From: Muscardinus avellanarius
Lineage: Eukaryota > Chordata > Mammalia > Rodentia > Gliridae
Assembly: GCA_963383645.1 (NCBI GenBank)
Contig: OY726558.1
Span: forward strand, 181,942,634 to 182,006,633
DNA length: 64,000 nucleotides
Direction: 5' to 3'
In this document: positions 44,160-56,027 of the stretch, in pieces
Position numbering within the stretch: position 1 is the stretch's first letter
How the letters are laid out: every line of letters begins with the position of its first letter
Made by a program: the position numbers and the translations under genes
Notes under the pieces: generated by a model
Database searches by the model: none
Seen by the model: the letters and a program-made list of their open reading frames with translations, nothing else
What the model was told of the DNA's origin: nothing

Positions 44160-44735
44160 TTTTTGTGCTTTTATTTGTGCATTATAATCTCACACCATAA
44201 TGCAAATCTTGTTGACAATGACATACATGCACAGGCACTGGGTGCATCTCCATTTCCCTCTCTTCCAACTTGAAATACCCAGATTGATGTTGGTATTTTT
44301 TGTAATATTTCTATTAATGAATTTGTCTTCCTTCACCCCTACCCTTATGTCTCCTCCTGGACTCCCCTGAGGCTTCTCCTCATCATCTGGGATCTCTTCT
44401 GTATCCCAATTACTTCCTATCCTATAAAAATTAAAGAAAACATATGACTCTTCACTCTCTGTGAACCAGCCATACCACTGCTGGATATCTTTTCACAAAA
44501 GTTGAAACCAGAGAACTATAGTAATTTATGCATACCCACAATTCACAATAGCCAAATTATGGAACCAACTTAGGTATTCATCAACAGTTGAATGGATTAC
44601 AAAATTATGAAAAATGCACACAATGGAATTCTACTCAACAATAAAGAAAAACAAAATTGCATCATTTACTAGAAAATGGAAGGACCTGGAGCACATTATG
44701 TTGAGTTTAATTTTCAAGATTCTATCTCGGAAAAA
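44160..44735 (-). mobile_element. 5'-inverted (twin-primed) L1 3' end
   Basis: 44,160-44,450 is a minus-strand L1 3' UTR; its tail complement is at 44,160-44,200 ('cttttatttgtgcattataa'). 44,455-44,735 is a plus-strand L1 ORF2 end ('cagccataccactgctggat' to 'gagcacattatgttgagttt'). The plus piece stops where the minus piece begins in L1 coordinates ('agtgaagagtcatatg' side), as twin priming predicts. Confidence 0.8.
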
Positions 44736-44739
44736 AAAG

Positions 44740-45555
44740 ATAAATGTATACACCAATAGACCTTTGGATATAGGTCCTGGGTCAACCTGGGCCTCATAAC
44801 CATGATGAACAGAGCCCCCTACTGACCTGCAGTGGACATATAATTTGAATAAGAAATAAACTTGTGTTCTGTTAATGTAAAAAAATGAATAAATACAGAA
44901 TTTAGTATGTTTGACAATATGTCTAATACTCAAAATACTTAAGAAATTTAGAATTAAAAATTTATAATTTATAACTAACATATAAGTCAGTGTAGTTTAT
45001 GAAGACTCATTGCAGACTTTATAATGATAAAGGTATTAATCTTTACTGAATATTTAACAATTTTACCTTGCTTTCATGTATTGATTTATGACTTTATGTA
45101 TGCTTAAGTTTTTTTTATATATTTATCACCCAAAATTAACCCAATAAAATAGACTTGCTACATGTACAGTTTTTATAGAGTATAATAATGTTTTAAAAAA
45201 CTAAATTATTTATATTTCTTTCTTGGATACGTTGAAATAACAGAAAATAACATTTCATAGGGTAACACTCTAAAATGCAACTTTTCTCCAAATCAATTAT
45301 TACAGAAATGCAATCCTAGTTTTTAAAATTCTTTGTAATTAACAAATTATAAATGCACGCAATTATGCACACAATGTGATATCTTGATCTAGGAAGTTTC
45401 AATCAAATTAATTAACTTATTTATGGATTCACTAATATAATTTGTGTGTTTGCAGAATGCTTAAAACTATTATTCTATCAATTTTGAAATAGATAATGCA
45501 TTCTTATTAACTGTGATCACCATACAGAGCATTAGATTACTAAAATGTGTTCCTC
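44740..45555. other. AT-rich DNA without recognised features
   Basis: Nothing recognised. Confidence 0.4.
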
Positions 45556-45559
45556 TCGT

Positions 45560-45835
45560 CAGCTGACATTTTATTTATTTTATTTATTTTATTTATTTTA
45601 TTTTTTTATTATTTTGCGGGTCTGGGGATGGAACTCAGGGGCATTCGACCTCCGAGCTACACCCCCTGCCCTATTTTTTTTTTTTTATTCTTTATTTTGA
45701 GACCGGATCTCACTGAGTTGCAGAGGTCCTCACTAAGTAGCTGAGGCTGTCTGCTAACCCTGATCCTTGGGTCTCAGCCTCCCGAATGCTGGGATTACAA
45801 GTGTGCGCCACCACGCCCGGCTCAGCTGGCATTTT
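45560..45835 (-). repeat. B1-ID SINE, second lineage, fairly young
   Basis: Antisense copy 45,612-45,822 ('gggtctggggatggaactca', 'cactgagttgcagaggtcct', 'gcgccaccacgcccggct'), (TTTA)n tail, and 13-bp target duplication with one mismatch ('cagctgacatttt' / 'cagctggcatttt'). This lineage differs from the 'ggggttcctgg' subfamily throughout the linker and right half. Confidence 0.92.
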
Positions 45836-45859
45836 TTAATATTTGAGCAACAGTTTTTT

Positions 45860-46322
45860 TTTTTTTTTGCCCCCTATATAAGTCTCTAGTAACAAACATT
45901 TTACCATTTTTATGAGACAGAGGCTTTTAGTCTTTCTATATATGTGAGATCCTGTATTATTTGTCCTTTTCTGTGCTTGCTTTATTTTACTTAATGTCCT
46001 CCAGCCACATTTACATTGTGATGAATAGCCAATTGTCCCCCTCAGAGCAACCAAGTATTCTGTTTTATATTCCTTAGCCATTTATCTATTATTGGATACT
46101 TGATCACCTTCCATAACTTGTGTATTGTGATTAATGTTGAAATGAAAGTGTGAAGGTACATATCTCTTCCAGGTAGTTATTTCAGATCTTTTGGATATAT
46201 ACACAGAAGTGAGATTGATAAATCACGAGTATCTTATTGTCATTTTTAGGAATCTGCTAGGTCTATTCCAATATATCTGTGCTAATTTAATTCCCATCGT
46301 GGTTATACAGGGATACTCTACT
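45860..46322 (-). mobile_element. L1 3' part, minus strand
   Basis: The reverse complement shows L1 ORF2 end landmarks around 'gtaaaataaagcaagcacag' and 'aatacttggttgctctgagg'. Diverged. A block of two young SINEs and microsatellites separates it from a likely continuation at 46,935-47,280. Confidence 0.7.
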
Positions 46323-46344
46323 TAAATCCTTGCCTACAATTGTT

Positions 46345-46553
46345 ATTCTTTATTTTTTATTTTATTTATTTATTTTATTTTATTTTATTTTTTTGGTGGT
46401 ACTGGGGTTCCTGAAAGCCCTTCGACCTCTGGGCTACACTCCCAGACCTATTTTTACATTTTATTTGGAAACAGGGTCTCCTAAGCCAGCGCGATCCTCC
46501 TGTCTCTGCCTCCCAAGCGCGGGGGATTACAAGCGTGCGCCACCACGCCCGGC

Positions 46554-46556
<3 letters not shown>
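46345..46556 (-). repeat. Young SINE lacking its Pol III B box segment
   Basis: Antisense copy ('ggtggtactggggttcctga' to 'gcgccaccacgcccggc'). About 20 bases containing the left-monomer B box are missing: 'taagccagcgcgatcctcct' joins directly across the usual 'ggctggcttcgaacctg'. Confidence 0.9.
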
Positions 46557-46588
<32 letters not shown>

Positions 46589-46670
46589 CTTATTTACGTA
46601 TGTATGTATGTATGTATGTATGTATGTATGTATGTATGTATTTTGGCGGTACTGGGGTTCCTGGAAGCCC

Positions 46671-46704
<34 letters not shown>

Positions 46705-46720
46705 ACATATATATTTATTT
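46553..46720. repeat. Microsatellite cluster (TTTA)n, (TATG)n, (TATC)n
   Basis: (TTTA)n 46,553-46,592, (TATG)n 46,596-46,640, then (ATCT)n 46,673-46,705 inside the neighbouring SINE. They generate the long artefactual frames at 46,330-46,966. Confidence 0.95.
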
Positions 46721-46831
46721 ATTTGGAAACAGGGTCTCTTAAGCCAGCGAGGCTGGCTCCGAACCAGCAGGATCCTCCTGTCTCCGCCTCCCAAGTACGG
46801 GGATTACAAGCGTGCGCCACCACGTCCGGCC
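46643..46831 (-). repeat. Young SINE with (TATC)n in its linker
   Basis: Antisense: 'ggcggtactggggttcctgg', then a TATC tract replacing part of the right half, then 'gaaacagggtctcttaagcc' to 'gcgccaccacgtccggcc'. Confidence 0.9.
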
Positions 46832-46873
46832 TGGTTATTCTTTATTTTGAAAACAACTTCCTTTTTTTTTTCT

Positions 46874-46935
46874 TCTTGTACTAAGATACTATGGATTGAG
46901 TCCAAGGGCATAATACCTCGCAGATACATTTTTTC
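46874..46935 (-). repeat. ID-like SINE fragment
   Basis: 'cttgtactaagatactatgg' and 'attgagtccaagggcataat' resemble a short antisense ID half. Weak. Confidence 0.4.
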
Positions 46936-47280
46936 ATTTGCTTGTTACTTATATTTCTTCTTTTGAGATACATCTATTTGGAATTTTTAACCTACTTTTG
47001 TTTTGAATTTGGATTGCTTTCCTCCTACTGCCTTGAGTTCCTTATGTATTTTGAATACTTGTTCTTAATCATGTGCATATTTGCAGATATTTTCTTTCGA
47101 CTTATTGGTTTTCTTCTCATTATGTTGCTTGCTTCACTGTGTGGATTTTTTTTCTTTAATTTGGCCTAAATTGTTTATTTTTGCTTTTGCTTTTGGTGTA
47201 GTCCAATGCTGTGGCTCTTTTTCTCCACTATATTTTCTTCTAGTATCTTTACAGTTTCAGTTCTTACATTTAATTAAAAA
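46935..47280 (-). mobile_element. L1 ORF2 fragment, minus strand
   Basis: Probable 5' continuation of the L1 at 45,860-46,322 ('gagttccttatgtattttga', 'gcagatattttctttcgact'). The frames at 46,942-47,284 are hydrophobic artefacts of the antisense strand. Confidence 0.55.
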
Positions 47281-47284
47281 TTAA

Positions 47285-50030
47285 TATTAATATTTGCAAG
47301 TATATTCAACAAAGAAGTCTAAAACTGAGGAAAATGCAGGGGTTTTACTTTGAAAATGAGTGGAGCTTAGGCTTACCTCTTTTGGTTAACGAGGATAAAG
47401 GCCTTCCACTCAGAACAAAATATATAGATCTCCATGACAAAACATATTACTCAAGGCCCTACTTGAACTTAAAGTGATTTATTATACTTGGCATAAAACT
47501 GGGTTAATGAATCATGACTAGATAAAATCCTGTGGTCTTCAAAATTAAGAGTAAATATGACAGACCTCTAAAGTAAAGATATATGTCATCTAATCCTTAA
47601 TGACAATTTATGTTCCCGGAATGCTTTTATGCTCTGTATTAAATCCTACTTTCTTCAAGGTGTAGTATGGTTGAGCTTCTAGAATCAGTTGCTATCTGAA
47701 TCTGAAAGAATTATTGAAAGTATGGAGAAATGAGTTAGCACAGTTACTTTCCAAATTACTCTTTCATTTCCAATTATAACAGGATATGCTATAATTTTGC
47801 AAACATAGAAAAAAAGATACATGACACAAATAGGGTTTTCATGGGACCTTGATTCCTAAAATTTATGACTGCTTGCTTTATGGAGCTAAAGAGCAACTCT
47901 ATAAATAACACAAAATGCTATCATCTAGAAAACCTTATAAATTATGTGCTAATTGTGCTAGTTTTGCCCTGTTTATCTTCATACCCTTCTTTAAGAAGAA
48001 TTCCCTTTTAACAATAGAAATGCAAAGCCATTTAAGATGGATTTAACTGTACGTAACATGATCTGCTGTAAGCACAATGAGTTATGGATTATTAAAAATC
48101 ACATTTGACCTTGAAAAGAATGGCTACTGAATAAAAACAGTCATGTGAATATTAATTTTTATACTCCAAAGCAGGTATATATTATAAACTTTTTACTTAT
48201 ATCATAGTGTAGCCACCCATTTTGAAAAGCCATTTTTAATTCACTTTGTGTTTCTCCAGTTTCTTTATAGAAATATATGTCAAATACCTACAGTAATATC
48301 CATTAGGATACTCTAACATTTCATTATTCCTATTGTTTTAAAATGTAAAGAATTTGAATTAGCCTGGTGAATATCAAAGATTCCTGCTGGGAGAAGGAAT
48401 TTAAGCACAGTCAGTAACCCAGGCAAAATGGAAAAAGCCCTGCTGTTATTTTCAAACCTGGGCCAGGTTCCAAGGAGACTGTTAGTCCCAAATCATCTAA
48501 TTCACACTTCTAAATATCATGCCAAATATTCATTTTTCTTGGCCTTTATAATAATTATTTGTCTTGTATTATTCTGATGAGATTAATTTATCTTATTTTT
48601 TCTCAAATACTGCTTCTGCTCTATTTTAAAATAATTTCTGAATATTTTATAAAAGTTTCTTGACTCAGTTACAAAAAAAATTTAGGCAAAGCAATACTAG
48701 GTTGTAGAGCTAAATACTAAATAAATCTGAACACTAAATAAATCTCTTTTAGATAAATTCTATGCATATTGGATAATATGCATAGTATCCATAGGAGTGC
48801 TCTGGGTTCTCAGGTGACTGAGAATTGACACTATCTCTAACTTCTTAATCTTTTCTTACAAAAGCTGTCTTCTGAGTGTGGAGAAATGAACACGTTCTTC
48901 ATACTTACACCTTATCATACACAATAAAACTCCTTAAATATCTCCTAAAAAGTGTAACAACCTTACGCTGATAAGGAACCCACAATAATGTTGAAAAATA
49001 TGACATTGATTTATAATAATTAAATTATAAGATAATATAACTTTAATAGACAAAGGAATGGCGCAGAAAATAACTGCCACTGAAATTCCAAAGAGGACAA
49101 GGCCTGTTGGATTTTTTTGTTGTTTTTGTTTTTGTTTTTTGTCCAGGATATAACCTTTGCAGGAAGTGCCTGTTGTGCTAACCCTTTCAATTTCCTTTGT
49201 CTCACCTCTTTTGCATTTATATCCAACACCAAACCTATCTGCAAAATTTTTTACTAATTTGCTGAATTATATATTCAGCAAATATATATTCTATTTTAAT
49301 TGATTCTATATTAATCAACATATTTTATTGTAATTAATTTCTTATATCAATTACTTAACTATTTTTTAAATTAGTTATTTATTAAGAACAGATTCATTTA
49401 TCATATTTTCTACAAAATATTCTCATTAGCTTTACCTGTTTTATAAACCTTTCCAAATACTGTCTATAACTATTTTGATTTCTGGCTATTATTTTTCCCT
49501 CTGATTATCCAGGCCAAATCCCATTTGTATCAATCCATTCTTTTTTTCCAGAATTAGCTCATCTCAAACTGTACCTCAATCTATATTTTATGAAAGCACA
49601 ACACTCAGTGGAATCATTGATTTAAAATATATTTTTAATTGATGCATGGTAAACAACTATTAATTATAAATATTTACCATTTTACTCTTCTTCTGAAGAA
49701 GATATATACACACCAATATTTAACTAAAACCTGGAATCTGATCAACAGAATTAATATACTACAAACATTAAAAGAAAACTACTTCTAGATGAAACCTCTA
49801 TTATTTTTCTTGGAATGATAATGTGCACTTAGCTGTTAACTTGATGGTCATATCAGTTTAGTGAATGTTTTCAGTCTCTAAATATTTTATTTGCTCCATT
49901 TTTAAAATAATCAAATAAAAATATAAATACCCCTTGGTAAATTATACTTGTCAATGGATATTATAATTCAATGGATATTTAATAAAATCCGTACTTTGTG
50001 ACAGTTTTGAAAAAAAATATTGACTACTTT
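47285..50030. other. Long repeat-poor AT-rich stretch
   Basis: About 2.7 kb with no recognised SINE, L1 or LTR. A less AT-rich block at 48,360-48,500 precedes an AT-rich block with homeodomain-like TAAT motifs. Small inverted repeats lie at 48,763-48,788 ('ctatgcatatt' arms) and 49,257-49,285 ('atttgctgaat' arms). No coding frame with domain content; the 74-codon minus frame 49,020-49,244 is unrecognised. Confidence 0.45.
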
Positions 50031-50033
50031 TTT

Positions 50034-50235
50034 TGGTGGTACTAGAGATTCAACGCAGGGGCATTCTACCTTTGAGCTGTACCCCCAGCTCTCTTTTTAA
50101 ATCCTAATTTTGAAACAGTGCCTCAGTAAGTTTCAGAGGACCTCACTAAGTAGCTAAGGCTGTCTACAAACCAGGACATTTTCCCAGCCTTCCAAGTACT
50201 GGGTATACAAGCATGCACCACCATACCAGGCTAAA
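50034..50235 (-). repeat. B1-ID SINE, second lineage
   Basis: Antisense: 'ggtggtactagagattcaac', 'gaggacctcactaagtagct', 'gcaccaccataccaggct'. Confidence 0.88.
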
Positions 50236-50384
50236 ATTTACTACTTTTAAGGACATCTTATTATTTGTTTACTTAAACCAGCATTGAATAAAAAACGGAT
50301 AGAACACATTAAAATACACCAATTATTTGTTCTTTTCTTCTCTAGAACAAAACTTCTAGTGTTTTCATTAAAACATTTATTTGT

Positions 50385-50560
50385 AATACTTTTTTTCTTA
50401 AATTTTTTTAAAATTGGTACATTGTAGTCATATATCTTAATGGAGCACAAGATGGTAGAGGCATACATGTACACCTCACTCAGTTAGCCCTTATCCAATT
50501 TCTACCTCATTCCCCTCACCTCCGGTCCTCTCATGTTTGGTTTAGTGATTTACTTTGATA
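50385..50560 (-). mobile_element. L1 3' UTR fragment, minus strand
   Basis: Complement of the L1 3' UTR: 'ttggtacattgtagtcatat', 'gatggtagaggcatacatgt', 'gttagcccttatccaatttc', 'catgtttggtttagtgattt'. 5' truncated to the last 175 bases. Confidence 0.85.
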
Positions 50561-50639
50561 ATTTTTACCATGATATTTTTCTTCTGATAGAAATAATGTG
50601 TCTTCACTCCAAAAACAACAAAAAACAAACTCCAGATTT

Positions 50640-50850
50640 TTTTTTTGTAGTAAAGGAGATGGAGCCCAGGGGCATTCTACCTCTGAGCTACATCCCCAGC
50701 GCTATTTTTAATTCTTTGTTTTGAAATAGGGTCTCACTGAGTTGCGAAGGGCCTCACTAAGTAGCTGAGGCTCTCCATGAACTGCAATCCTCCGGTCTCA
50801 GTCTCCCAAATGCTGGGAATACAAGCGTGTACCACAATGCCCGGTTTACT
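50640..50850 (-). repeat. B1-ID SINE, second lineage
   Basis: Antisense: 'gtagtaaaggagatggagcc', 'gagttgcgaagggcctcact', 'accacaatgcccggttt'. Confidence 0.9.
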
Positions 50851-51120
50851 TCCAGAATTTTGAGTCGTCCAAGTTATCACTGATTATAGCTCACATTCTA
50901 TCCATAGAACATATTCACTGGTATAGGTGACTGGTAGGAGAGCACGGGAGTTGACATACTAGCAATGATGCTTGTGAATATTTTCCAAGTGACTTATCTT
51001 CTGATAATCTGTATTTAACACTATTCATACAGGATATTGACTAGATAAAAGGTGTTTTAAAATGACTTTCATTTTCTACCATTACTAATTACTACCCTAG
51101 AAGTGCTTATTATGTAACCT

Positions 51121-51156
51121 CATCATTGGGTCACATCATTGGGTTACATCATTGGG
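51121..51156. repeat. 13-bp tandem repeat, about three copies
   Basis: 'catcattgggtca', 'catcattgggtta' and a partial 'catcattggg' in a row. Confidence 0.85.
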
Positions 51157-51587
51157 ATGGAAGACTATGGTGTGTGATAGATGAGACTCACATCTGTTGT
51201 TCCAAATACTAGGCTTAGTCTTTAACAGTAACATCAGCTATGATGGATGCTTCCTATTCACACATTCCCAGTCCAAATTGTCAATCTTCTGCCCCAGGGT
51301 TTTCTTTGACAGCTTGAGATTAATCATTACAAGTATATCCTTAAAGTTCAGGGAAGTTGATTCTCTTCTAAACAACCTTCTTCACATGAGAGACTGATAG
51401 TCAATGAATAAATATCCCATCCTCCAGTCTCTCAGAAGGACAGTTTAAAGGTCTGTGCTGTGTTACCTCTGAGTTATCCTAAGCAAGATTGACTTCTATT
51501 GTGTTACAGCCTCAAAATATAGTGCCAGTTTGGCATTATATCCTCCCAGATCTCAGTACCCCCTTTCTTTTACTTATTGTCCAAGAT

Positions 51588-51706
51588 TATAATGAGACCC
51601 AGTTTCCAAACAAAAAATATAATATAGGTCTAGGAGTACAGCCTGGAGGTAGAAAGCCTTGGGTTCCACCCCCAGTACCACAAAAAAAAAAAAAAAAAAA
51701 AAAAAA
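51588..51706 (+). repeat. SINE 3' part with long poly-A
   Basis: 'gagacccagtttccaaacaa', 'ggtctaggagtacagcctgg', 'gggttccacccccagtacca' and a 27-base A-run. The left-monomer head is missing. Confidence 0.85.
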
Positions 51707-51749
51707 GCTGTTTCCAAAATTCACATACACTTTTGCTTGGAATCTTTTC

Positions 51750-51910
51750 GTTGTACTTGTCTGTAATCCCAGTACTTGGGAAGCTGAGACAGGAGTACTG
51801 CAGACTTGAAAGCAGTTTCAGCCCAGTTTCAAAATTTTAAAAATTGAAAAAGTGTCTGAGAGTATAGCTCAGAGGTGGAGTGTTCCTGGATTTAATCCCC
51901 ATTTAAAAAA
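51750..51910 (+). repeat. B1-ID SINE, old copy
   Basis: Sense: 'gtctgtaatcccagtacttg', 'ggaagctgagacaggagtac', 'gtatagctcagaggtggagt'. 5' head partly lost. Confidence 0.8.
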
Positions 51911-51911
51911 A

Positions 51912-52599
51912 AATTTTGTTTGACAAATAATTTTATTATTTTTGTCCCTAATCATAGAATGCAAACCAAAGAGAACATTGTCAAAAGCTATTTTTGGATT
52001 TGCTATATTCTACTAAACACATGTTTAGCTAAGGGAGTCTTTTAAATTGCTTTTGGAGTGAGTGAATACATTCAGAAAAAGTACCTTGTGAATAATTTTC
52101 AATTCCAATACTAATAAAATAGAATAAATGAGCTAAAGGATCTTAATCTTCTAAAACCAACTTAGAGACAGAAAACTAACATAGATATGTATTTTCAACT
52201 ATTACTATAAGCTTAAGTACAGTAACATTGTGTGAGATACTGAAAGATTTTTACCAGTTGAAGAACAAGTACCATTTTAAATTGAGGTATTTCTTTCCTT
52301 CTCAGTTTTACGTTTTATAGTTTTATTAGAGGGGTATTTTTTCTTTATTTTATTTATCCCTTTCTTTTACTCTTCTCACTCTTTTGGGGGGTTAACTGTT
52401 CAAAGCGAGCTACTGTGCAATATATATTTTTAATGATAGCAAAGATAATGTTCCAAACCCATCAAAGTAATTTTTAATAGAAAACACCCAATATTTTGTA
52501 TGTGTGGTTTCAGTATTACCAAAGGAAATCTACAATACAGTTTGGGTGGGTTGTATGAGAGAGGCCTTGAAATTTAGCTTTCCTGAACCTATCTGTCCC
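51912..52599. other. AT-rich DNA without recognised features
   Basis: Nothing recognised. Confidence 0.4.
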
Positions 52600-52870
52600 T
52601 CAGTAGATGTTTTGTGGATACTAAAAACAGGTGAAGGTCTTCCTGGGTAGTGTCCAAGGATATAAAAGCATGGAGACAAAAGAAACTAAAAAGGAAACTA
52701 GCTGAGCCTTCTGGGTCTGGGACAATAGAGCTAGGAACAGCGGCTCTAACCTAAGAGCAGAAAGGAAAGTCAGCCAGGAGGCTTTGCTGGGCTCTGACCA
52801 CACGCTGTGGGAACACAGATCAAGGTTCACACACTTACCTAAAGCTTCTGCTGAAGCCCCAGAAAATAAA
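52600..52870 (+). other. GC-richer block with TATA-like motif, unclassified
   Basis: A well-formed 'ggatataaaagcatgg' (52,659-52,674) begins a GC-richer stretch ending near 'gaagccccagaaaataaaga'. The layout (TATA box, then about 190 bases, then AATAAA at about 52,866) recalls an LTR or a promoter plus short exon. No terminal TG/CA pair with target duplication found. The 69-codon minus frame is hydrophobic and unrecognised. Confidence 0.3.
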
Positions 52871-53716
52871 GAAATCAGAAGATAGACATTGGAGAATCAT
52901 ATGACTCTTGTAGACCCCAGGAACCCTTCCTAAATCAGGAGGAAATAATGGTCCTTATTTCCACTCTAATCAAAAAGCCACCAAACTCCATATAGAGGAG
53001 CTTTAGACAGACTGATGTGGATGAAACACTGAAAGGCCAGTTTTGGTTAGAAAAATTGAGTGTTACCTAAATGACTTTACACACAATTATGTTTGATGGA
53101 CTACATTGAATCAAATACTTATCTTTATTCTCATCAATGATATTTTATTAAATACAGTGATTAAACAGGTATTATGTTCAAAATGATGTCTGCAGTATGA
53201 ATCTGTGCAATTCTAAAAAGTTTGAAATAACCTTGAGTAAAGAATTTCCACCTATTTTAGATAACACACTAATAAGCAATTAAAAATCATAAGACTGTGG
53301 ATTAGTAGAAAAGAATCATCCATTTTCTTTTGTAGCAAATTAGAATGTGCCACGGTAATCTCAATTAGTTGTGATATTCCATTTATATATGTTTCATAAA
53401 AGCTTAATGATTCTTAAATATTTATGTTAAATGGTAGATAAAATTTTCTAAAAGTAATGACAAAAATGAATATAAAGTAAAGTTTATATTTGAGAGTATG
53501 TACATTTAAAAATAGCTGAAGAAGTGGTTGAAGAATTCAACTTTTTCCTTCACTGTCATGGGTTAATATTCTAGAACTTCACATATTTTAAAGTAAAGAA
53601 ATTTACTAATCTTACTCAGTAATGTAAACAATGTACATTTGTTTGTATTTTTCAATTACTCCAAGCATAAATTTTGTATAATAATTTTCTTCCTGAAAAT
53701 AACTATAACCTATCTT
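52871..53716. other. AT-rich DNA without recognised features
   Basis: Nothing recognised. Confidence 0.4.
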
Positions 53717-53717
53717 T

Positions 53718-53800
53718 TCATGTATGCATGTATGTCACTATCAATATGAACTGCATTATGATGTGAAGCTATATGTATTAATACATATATAAATTAAAAT
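53718..53800 (+). mobile_element. L1 3' terminus, old
   Basis: 'catgtatgcatgtatgtcac', 'gaactgcattatgatgtgaa' and 'gctatatgtattaatacata' follow the old L1 3' end seen at 28.6 kb. Confidence 0.6.
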
Positions 53801-54290
53801 AAGAATAAGACTTGCTGCTTTATGTTTATGCATATTTGGAATCATTAGACAATATTTTAATTGAAGTTTGATTATATAAGTATGTTTTAACTTACTAAAC
53901 GACAATAGATTTAAAATATCATCTCTTTTTCCTGGAGCCATTTGAGTTGTATAGCTTTATGATATATATGAAGACCATATTTCTCTATTAATAAGGACAG
54001 AAAGTTTTTCTAAGTTATTTAGCTGAATTTTGTTTGGGCCAACAATGAAGCCAAAATATTTACATATTATCTTTTCAAAGAAAATTTTGTAGTATGTAAT
54101 AAAATTATTGAAACACTCAAATTTATTCAATCAATTCAAATTATGACATCTAAATAATTTTATGTCTGTGTATCTGTGTCTGTGTGTGTGTGTTTGCACA
54201 AGCACCTGCATCTGAATGTTCCCTGAATTTCTTGAGAGTATGATGATATCCTCCCTATGTATCTTATATTACACTTATGTTGAAATAGCA

Positions 54291-54561
54291 GATACTACTG
54301 TTATTTTTTATTTTTTATTTATTATTATTATTATTTTTTTTTTTTTTTTTTTTTGGTGGTACTGGGGTTTCTGGAAGCCCTTCTACCTCCGGCTACACTC
54401 CCACGGGTTACACTCCCAGACCTATTTTTATACTTTTTTATGTGGAAACAGGGTCTCTTAAGCCAGTGCGGCTGGCTTCGAACCTGCGCGATACTCCTGT
54501 CTCCGCCTCCCAAGCACGGGGATTACAAGTTGCGCCACCACGCCCGGCGTCTGATACTACT
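54291..54561 (-). repeat. Young SINE with 15-bp duplication and target repeats
   Basis: Antisense copy (54,353-54,549) with a T/ATT-rich tail, flanked by 'gatactact' (54,291-54,299 and 54,553-54,561). The right half carries the duplicated 'ctacactcccacgggttaca' segment shared with the copy at 41,151. Confidence 0.93.
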
Positions 54562-54564
54562 TTT

Positions 54565-55470
54565 AACTACTGTATTCTAAATACTACACTCATGTAAAAA
54601 AAAAAAATGAGATTGATGTGATAAGATTTAGTTGAAACTAAATTTTCAATAATATTTTCTAATTTTTCATATTTTTTCTGACTCTTACCGGATCCCTGAA
54701 TAAATATAAGCATCATTTAGGATATATAAAAAAAAAAATCACACCATTCCAAAGACCGCATAGAAAGATGTCATTGACAGAGATGATTTACAATTGAATA
54801 AAGGTCTTTATCTGTGGGAAAGCTGAGATTTTATTGTGGTTGAATGTTACAATTATGAGACTTTGCTGACAACCTCTAGAGTTTTCTTTATTACTCGACT
54901 GCAACTGCTCTGACTCTATCACCTTGTCTTGAATATGTGAACAAGATCACAAAATCCATGATGAAAATCTCTTTTTGGATTCTTCCTTATGGAATATTCT
55001 TGAGACAAATCTTCTGGAGGAGTTTGCAATCTTTATGTATTTAGATTTCTATAACTTTATGCATATTTTTTATTTTACTCAATGTAAAACACCTTACAGA
55101 AGTAGATCTTTAGAACTAAATAATTTTTTTCATATGAAATTTTGATAATCGTTTCCCAAAGCAGCCATTAACCTCATGCTATAATTAAGTAAAGCCTATG
55201 TACTATCAGAGAAATAGAATAATTGACTAATAAACGTGTGGCATCTGGGAAAAGTTAGTTATTAAAGAAAGAAGAGAATCATTCAGATGAATGAAATAGA
55301 GGTGGAACACAGAAATCATCAGTAAATGCCCATCTAAAAGTAGAGAATTTAATGAAACTCAGAAGGAAATATCTAGATAATCTTTTATTTTGTTTTGTTT
55401 TGGGGTTAGTCTACTATGTACTAATTACACAACTAAGGTCTCATGCATTAGGAAAATGTGCTCAGAACAC
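54565..55470. other. AT-rich DNA without recognised features
   Basis: Nothing recognised. Confidence 0.4.
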
Positions 55471-55881
55471 ACATTAAGCTTGAGACTCTAGGCAGAGCAA
55501 TAAGGCAAGAAAAGAAAATCAAAGGAGTACAAATAAAAAAAGAAGAACTTAAACTTTCATTATTTAGTCTGATACTGTACTCAGAAGACCCATCAACCTC
55601 AGCCAAAAGGCTTATCAACAAATTCAGCAAAGTGTCTGGATACAAAATCAATCTTAAAAAATCAGATTTTCTGTATACAAACCATAAATCCACTGAAAAA
55701 GAAATTCAAAAGACACTTCTACTCAGGATTTCCCACACAAAAACTTAGGAATAAACTTAACCAAGGAAGTAAAAGACTTCTACAAAGAAAATTATAAAAC
55801 ATTGAAAAACATGGATAGGTAGAATAAATATCATCAAAATGGCCATACTTCCAAAAGTCATCTACAGATTCAATGCAATTC

Positions 55882-55960
55882 CCATTAAAATATTCTTTTT
55901 TTTTTCGTGGTACTGGGGTTCCTGGAAGCCCCTTTCCCTCTGGGGCTATACTCCCAGACC

Positions 55961-56027
<67 letters not shown>

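Noticed and set aside
46330..46966. Open frames of 184 and 143 codons
   Set aside because: They run through two antisense SINEs and TTTA/TATG/TATC microsatellites. The residue runs are repeat artefacts.
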